Source of the DNA: Nitrospirota bacterium
GTDB lineage: Bacteria; Nitrospirota; Thermodesulfovibrionia; Thermodesulfovibrionales; Dissulfurispiraceae
Direction: 5' to 3'
Length of the DNA stretch: 38,141 nt
NCBI GenBank assembly: GCA_015233365.1
Contig: JADFXU010000024.1
Location: 1-38,141, forward strand
The first letter of the stretch is position 1, and each line of letters starts with the position of its first letter. The translations under genes and the position numbers were made by a program. This document shows, piece after piece, positions 34,370 through 38,141 of the stretch. The notes below the pieces were generated by a model. It saw nothing but the letters and a program-made list of their open reading frames with translations, was not told where the DNA came from and made no database searches.

Positions 34370-35581
34370 TCAGTCTTTTTTTCTGCAGATCATATCGGAC
34401 AATTTATTCACCTTTAACCTCAGTGCGTTGAGTTTGATGAACCCGTCAGCATCCTTCTGGTTATACACTTCTTCCGCTTCAAAGGTTGCAAGTTCCGGGG
34501 CGTAAAGTGAACACGGCGATTTTCTGCCGGCTATCGTGCAATTCCCTTTATATAATTTAAGGCGGACAGTCCCCGTGACATTTTTTTGGACCCCGTCTAT
34601 GAATAACTGTAAGGCCTCTCTTTCAGGCGCAAACCAGTATCCGTAATAAACGAGTTCGGCATATTTCGGAATAAATGAGTCCCGCATATGCAGTACCTCT
34701 CTGTCAAGAGTTATTGACTCAAGTGCCCTGTGAGCGGCGTGAAGGACAGTGCCTGCCGGAGTTTCATAAACTCCTCTCGATTTTATCCCCACATACCTGT
34801 TTTCCACTATATCGGCTCTCCCTATTCCGTTTTCGCCTGCAATGGTATTCAGTCTTTCAAAGAGTTCAACCGGGGACAGGTCCCTGCCGTCAATGCCTGC
34901 GGGGTTGCCTTCCCTGTATTCAATCTCAATATAGCGCGGCTTGTCAGGCGCTTTTTCAGGAGGCACCATCATTGTAAACATATCTTCAGTGGGTTCTGTC
35001 CAGGGGTCCTCGAGTATGCCCCCTTCGTAGCTTATGTGAAAAATATTTCTGTCGGTGCTGTAAGGCTTATCTTTTGTTGCCGTTACCGGAATGCCGTGTT
35101 TTTGCGCGTATTCTATCAGGGATTGGCGAGAGTTGAAGGACCACTCACGCCACGGCGCAATGACCGTTATGTCCGGCTTGAGGGCGTAATATGTGAGTTC
35201 GAACCGGACCTGATCGTTGCCTTTGCCTGTTGCACCATGGGACACGGCATCTGCATTCTCCTTAAGTGCGACGTCTATCTGCTTTTTCGCGATCAACGGC
35301 CGGGCGATGGAAGTGCCGAGCATGTAAGCACCTTCGTAGAGGGCATTCGCCCGAAGCATGGGGAATATATATTCCCTTACGAATTCCTCCCTCAAGTCTT
35401 CAACATATGCCTTGACAGCACCGGTCCTGAGCGCTTTTTCGCGGACGCTGTCAAGATCTTCACCCTGACCCAGATCCGCGCAAAAGGCGATGACCTCGGC
35501 ATTATAGGTTTCGATCAGCCATTTTATTACAATAGAAGTATCAAGTCCCCCTGAATAAGCCAGTACAACCTTTTTCGCCAT
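34370..35581 (-). CDS. argG: Argininosuccinate synthase
   Basis: ArgG joins citrulline and aspartate using ATP in arginine synthesis. The 403-residue protein begins [16 protein letters not shown] with the PP-loop ATP motif SGGLDTS, and has the substrate segments [14 protein letters not shown] and [17 protein letters not shown]. It is the first gene of a possible argG-dprA-small-topA run. The start has GGAGGATG upstream. A period-7 array (35601-35678) sits directly before its start. Confidence 0.97.
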   Translation of the reverse strand: MAKKVVLAYSGGLDTSIVIKWLIETYNAEVIAFCADLGQGEDLDSVREKALRTGAVKAYVEDLREEFVREYIFPMLRANALYEGAYMLGTSIARPLIAKKQIDVALKENADAVSHGATGKGNDQVRFELTYYALKPDITVIAPWREWSFNSRQSLIEYAQKHGIPVTATKDKPYSTDRNIFHISYEGGILEDPWTEPTEDMFTMMVPPEKAPDKPRYIEIEYREGNPAGIDGRDLSPVELFERLNTIAGENGIGRADIVENRYVGIKSRGVYETPAGTVLHAAHRALESITLDREVLHMRDSFIPKYAELVYYGYWFAPEREALQLFIDGVQKNVTGTVRLKLYKGNCTIAGRKSPCSLYAPELATFEAEEVYNQKDADGFIKLNALRLKVNKLSDMICRKKD

Positions 35582-35600
35582 TTCATCCTCCGTATTTATA

Positions 35601-35678
35601 TAGCTGAGAGCGAAGAGCTGAGAGTTTAAAGCTTTCTTGGTATTCAGCTCTTGGCTATCGGCTCTTAGCTCTCAGCTA
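35601..35678. repeat. Period-7 tandem array with inverted ends between argG and panC
   Basis: The left part divides as CTGAGAG, CGAAGAG, CTGAGAG, TTTAAAG, the right part as TCAGCTC, TTGGCTA, TCGGCTC, TTAGCTC, TCAGCTA. TAGCTGAGAGC (35601-35611) and GCTCTCAGCTA (35668-35678) are exact inverted repeats. It lies in the argG/panC divergent control region. Confidence 0.65.
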
Positions 35679-35765
35679 TTTACTGACACTGATCTTACAC
35701 CTTATCATAAAAAGATTTTTTTTGTGAAGTGCTGCAAAAAAGGTCAAAGGGAACGCCTGTATTGC

Positions 35766-35818
35766 CTTTTTTCTCTTTTGATTCTTTTAACCTTTAACCT
35801 TTTACCTTTAGCCTGTTT
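35766..35818. repeat. Period-7 T/C-rich tandem array upstream of panC
   Basis: The stretch divides as ATTCTTT, TAACCTT, TAACCTT, TTACCTT, TAGCCTG after a T-rich lead-in. It ends about 22 bp before the panC ATG, so it would be in the panC leader. Confidence 0.55.
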
Positions 35819-35839
35819 GTTTATTGTATACTTACTGTT

Positions 35840-36703
35840 ATGGAAACAATACGTATGCCCCGCATAATGCAGGAAACATCGAAAAGACATCTCTACAAAG
35901 GGAAAACAATTGGTTTCGTGCCGACGATGGGCGCTTTGCACAGCGGACATCTCAGCCTTGTAAAAAGAGCCAAAAGCGAGAATGATATTGTTGTGGTCAG
36001 CATTTTTGTCAATCCCCTGCAGTTCGGCCCTGGAGAGGACTTTGAGAAGTATCCGCGGGACGTCGAAAAAGACATGGAGAAACTGCGGGACGTGGATGCT
36101 GATATTTTATTTGTGCCCGAAAATAAAAACCTCTGCCCTGAGGGATTTGCCACACATTTTATTATAGAGGGTATTTCCGACCGGCTGTGCGGTGCATTCA
36201 GGCCGGGTCATTTCAGCGGCGTTGCTACAGTGGTTTGCAAGCTCTTCAATATTGTAAGACCTGTTCGGGCTTATTTCGGGCAGAAAGACTTTCAGCAGAC
36301 TGTTGTAATCGGCAGGATGGTGGAGGATTTGAATATGGATATCGAAGTAGTCACATGTCCGACGGTGCGGGAGAGCGACGGCCTTGCCATGAGTTCGAGA
36401 AATGTGTATCTCAGAGGCGAAGAGCGCACTGCCGCAACTGTTTTGTATAAGGCCATTTCGTTGTCCCGTGAGATGATCGAAGCAGGGGTCTCCGGGCCTG
36501 AAGAGGTAAAAGCCCGGCTTAACGAGGCGCTAAGGTCGGAACGCCTTGTTTCGGAGATACAATACGCGGGCGTGTATGATCCGAAAACCCTGCTTGATCT
36601 AAATGAGTTCAAACGGTATAACCTTGTCGCCGGGGCAATCAGGATCGGGGGCACGCGGCTTATTGATAATGTCCTTGTTGAAGCCGTAAAGGCAAGACAA
36701 TAG
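35840..36703 (+). CDS. panC: Pantothenate synthetase
   Basis: PanC condenses pantoate and beta-alanine with ATP in vitamin B5/coenzyme A synthesis. The 287-residue protein has the HIGH-type motif HSGH (34-37) in VPTMGALHSGHLSLV, the pantoate-binding VVSIFVNPLQFGPGED and the KMSKS-like AMSSRNVYL. No Shine-Dalgarno is clear before ATG 35840; the leader is T-rich repeat DNA. panB and panD are not in the window. Confidence 0.96.
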   Translation: METIRMPRIMQETSKRHLYKGKTIGFVPTMGALHSGHLSLVKRAKSENDIVVVSIFVNPLQFGPGEDFEKYPRDVEKDMEKLRDVDADILFVPENKNLCPEGFATHFIIEGISDRLCGAFRPGHFSGVATVVCKLFNIVRPVRAYFGQKDFQQTVVIGRMVEDLNMDIEVVTCPTVRESDGLAMSSRNVYLRGEERTAATVLYKAISLSREMIEAGVSGPEEVKARLNEALRSERLVSEIQYAGVYDPKTLLDLNEFKRYNLVAGAIRIGGTRLIDNVLVEAVKARQ

Positions 36704-36715
36704 GCTATAGCCTAT
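36700..36715. terminator. 16-bp palindrome between panC and glgC
   Basis: ATAGGCTATAGCCTAT is a perfect palindrome overlapping the panC stop (36701-36703). It sits between convergent genes and is followed by CGCCTGTCTTTT. It may end transcription from panC, though the T-run is short and displaced. Confidence 0.45.
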
Positions 36716-36725
36716 CGCCTGTCTT

Positions 36726-37949
36726 TTACATCGATGTTTTCACGAATTTAGGTATGACGACGATGCCTCCCGGACTCACATGAAACCACTTCCTGTCGTC
36801 GTCGACATCATACCCGATCACTGTGTCCGATGGAACATAAACGTCCTTGTCGATGATCGCCCTGCGGATTTTTGACCGTCTGCCGATCTCGACCCTTTCC
36901 ATTAAAATAGACTCTTCCACTTGTGCCCAACTGTTTATTCTGACGTTCGGAGACAGGATGGAATTCTGAACCCTCCCTCCGCTGACAATGCAGCCGTCGC
37001 ACACAATGGAATCAGGCGAAATGCCGAGTCTGCCTCCCTCGAACTCCTGCGCGAATACGAATTTTGCCGGGGGGCTCTGCACCTTGCGCGTGCGTATGGG
37101 CCAGTTCCTGTCATAGAGGTTCAACAGAGGGTCAACCGAACAAAGGTCCATGTTGGCCTCCCAATAGGAGTCAATCGTTCCCACGTCCCGCCAATATTTG
37201 GCGGCCTTTTTATTTTCATCCTTGAAGTTGTAAGCGAAAAGCCTTCCGGTTTTAAGCAGTACGGGGATTATGTCTTTGCCGAAATCATGGGCCGTTGACT
37301 GGGCCGCGTCCTTTTTAAGCTCCTCGATAATGGCCTCGGTGTTAAAAAGATAAATGCCCATGGACGCCATGCATTGCTCCGTATTGTGGGGCATGGATTT
37401 GGGTTCTTTGGGTTTTTCTTCGAAGCCTGTAATCCTCCAGTCATTGTCGACCTCCATGATTCCGAAGGACGACGCCTCCTTTTTATCTGTCTCGATCGCT
37501 GCAACCGTGCCCAGGGCATTTTTTTCCCTGTGAAAGGAGAACATTTCGGAGTAGTCCATTTTGTATATATGGTCACCCGAGAGTACAAGGAGATAGGGCG
37601 GGGCCTCTTTTTCGATAAAATAGATATTTTGGTATACTGCATCGGCAGTACCCGAATACCACTGTTCGCTGACCCGCTGCTGGGGAGGGATGGATACGAA
37701 GAATTCGTTCAATTCGGGATTAAAGAGATTGGCCCATCCGAGGGCAAGATGGCGGTCCAGAGACAGGGATTTATATTGCGTAATGACCGCAATTTTTCTG
37801 ATATTTGAATTTATGCAGTTGCTCAACGTGAAATCTATTATGCGGTATTTGCCTCCGAAGGGAACCGCGGGTTTTGCGCGGTGAATTGTCAGTGGATGCA
37901 GACGCTCGCCCTTGCCGCCTGCGAGGATGAGTGCGAGCACGTCCTTCAT
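36726..37949 (-). CDS. glgC: Glucose-1-phosphate adenylyltransferase
   Basis: GlgC makes ADP-glucose for glycogen. The start is placed at ATG 37949, where the conserved MKDVLALILAGGKGERL begins; two upstream in-frame ATGs (37976, 37991) add residues that are not conserved. The 407-residue protein has the nucleotidyltransferase signature GGKGERLHPLT, KPAVPFGGKYRIIDF, VLSGDHIYKMDY and FEEKP, and a C-terminal left-handed beta-helix (IVCDGCIVSGGRV, ILSPNVRINSWAQV). No other glycogen gene is adjacent. Confidence 0.95.
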   Translation of the reverse strand: MKDVLALILAGGKGERLHPLTIHRAKPAVPFGGKYRIIDFTLSNCINSNIRKIAVITQYKSLSLDRHLALGWANLFNPELNEFFVSIPPQQRVSEQWYSGTADAVYQNIYFIEKEAPPYLLVLSGDHIYKMDYSEMFSFHREKNALGTVAAIETDKKEASSFGIMEVDNDWRITGFEEKPKEPKSMPHNTEQCMASMGIYLFNTEAIIEELKKDAAQSTAHDFGKDIIPVLLKTGRLFAYNFKDENKKAAKYWRDVGTIDSYWEANMDLCSVDPLLNLYDRNWPIRTRKVQSPPAKFVFAQEFEGGRLGISPDSIVCDGCIVSGGRVQNSILSPNVRINSWAQVEESILMERVEIGRRSKIRRAIIDKDVYVPSDTVIGYDVDDDRKWFHVSPGGIVVIPKFVKTSM

Positions 37950-38019
37950 GTCACTGTCTCTCTTAAAAGACTGCATGCCAAAATATAGCATAAAAAACGT
38001 TCAGCGTACAGCACCCGAA

Positions 38020-38080
38020 TTGCATCATCTAAAATCACGTCCAAACTGATTCGTTGCATCATATAAAAATCACGTCGAAA
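38020..38080. repeat. Two direct repeats near the right edge
   Basis: TTGCATCATCTAAAATCACG and further bases (38020-38045) recur as TTGCATCATATAAAAATCAC and further bases (38054-38080), with one substitution, one extra A and one change near the end. Tandem terminal repeats of this kind are a feature of IS21-type ends. The following ORF start supports a mobile element, but the family is not determined. Confidence 0.5.
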
Positions 38081-38132
38081 TAGTTTTTTCTGTTAGGCCC
38101 ATACTGACCGGAGTAATTTCTAGGAGGAAGGT

Positions 38133-38141
38133 ATGGGACTA
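38133..38141 (+). CDS. Start of a gene cut by the window edge
   Basis: ATG 38133 follows AGGAGG (38122-38127) with proper spacing, and reads MGL before the window ends. The direct repeats just upstream suggest it could be a transposase. The product cannot be named from three codons. Confidence 0.4.

Noticed and set aside
34730-35554. Plus-strand open frame of 274 codons
   Set aside because: Shadow of argG; no motifs.
1-38141. CRISPR arrays, rRNA and tRNA genes
   Set aside because: No regularly spaced repeats of CRISPR size and no tRNA or rRNA signature was recognised; the period-7 arrays are too short and contiguous to be CRISPR.

Overview
The window looks like chromosomal DNA of an uncultured, free-living, probably anaerobic Gram-negative bacterium. 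The best guess is Nitrospirota (Thermodesulfovibrionia-like) or a deltaproteobacterial relative. This rests on the ccsA-hemA-hemC-cobA/hemD run (system II cytochrome c maturation next to haem/sirohaem synthesis), the dprA-small protein-topA order, the orphan multidomain sensor kinases and a CxxCH-bearing beta-propeller. The taxonomic call is inference; no rRNA or tRNA gene was seen.

Layout. 1-2346: tail of an upstream gene, a truncated PAS fragment, and a sensor kinase with an extracellular solute-binding domain. 2347-5125: low gene density, with palindromic repeats, a small alanine/glutamine-rich ORF and a complete tyrosine recombinase flanked by similar short sites. 5126-5964: HepT/MntA-type toxin-antitoxin pair on the minus strand. 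6068-9078: argJ, a C_GCAxxG_C_C protein and tyrS. 9228-10897: an ECF-type metal transporter pair (EcfT plus an ATPase with a His-rich tail), preceded by a promoter-then-terminator leader. 10896-11110: nested inverted repeats. 11342-13632: divergent genes for a secreted protein and a beta-propeller carrying one CxxCH haem motif. 13828-17788: operon of a 66-aa helical protein, MoxR ATPase, DUF58 protein and TgpA-like transglutaminase. 17906-22146: hybrid histidine kinase and a PilJ-type chemoreceptor with an Fnr-like operator. 22366-23253: secreted DUF4384 protein. 23278-28697: minus-strand tetrapyrrole/cytochrome operon (P-loop MobB-like protein, ccsA, hemA, hemC, cobA-hemD) with 4-bp and 11-bp overlaps. 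28895-30399: Sel1-repeat protein and a PDZ lipoprotein. 30424-35581: topA, small DUF494-like protein, dprA and argG on the minus strand. 35840-37949: panC and glgC, convergent. The right edge carries two direct repeats and the first codons of a gene, possibly the left end of an insertion sequence.

The central tetrapyrrole operon makes uroporphyrinogen III and precorrin-2 from glutamyl-tRNA, while CcsA handles haem for c-type cytochromes, one of which (12487-13632) is in the window. The metal transporter may supply Co or Ni for corrinoids or F430-like cofactors, but its substrate-binding component is not here.

The most unusual signals are: (1) degenerate period-7 tandem arrays at four sites, two of them in frame inside hemD and the MobB-like gene; (2) a strong promoter followed at once by an intrinsic terminator with two competing 5' arms, just before ecfT; (3) a 180-bp near-symmetrical palindrome inside the dprA-topA run; (4) a DUF58 reading frame whose conserved N-terminus has no standard start codon; (5) a near-perfect Fnr-like site centred at about -41.5 of the chemoreceptor promoter.
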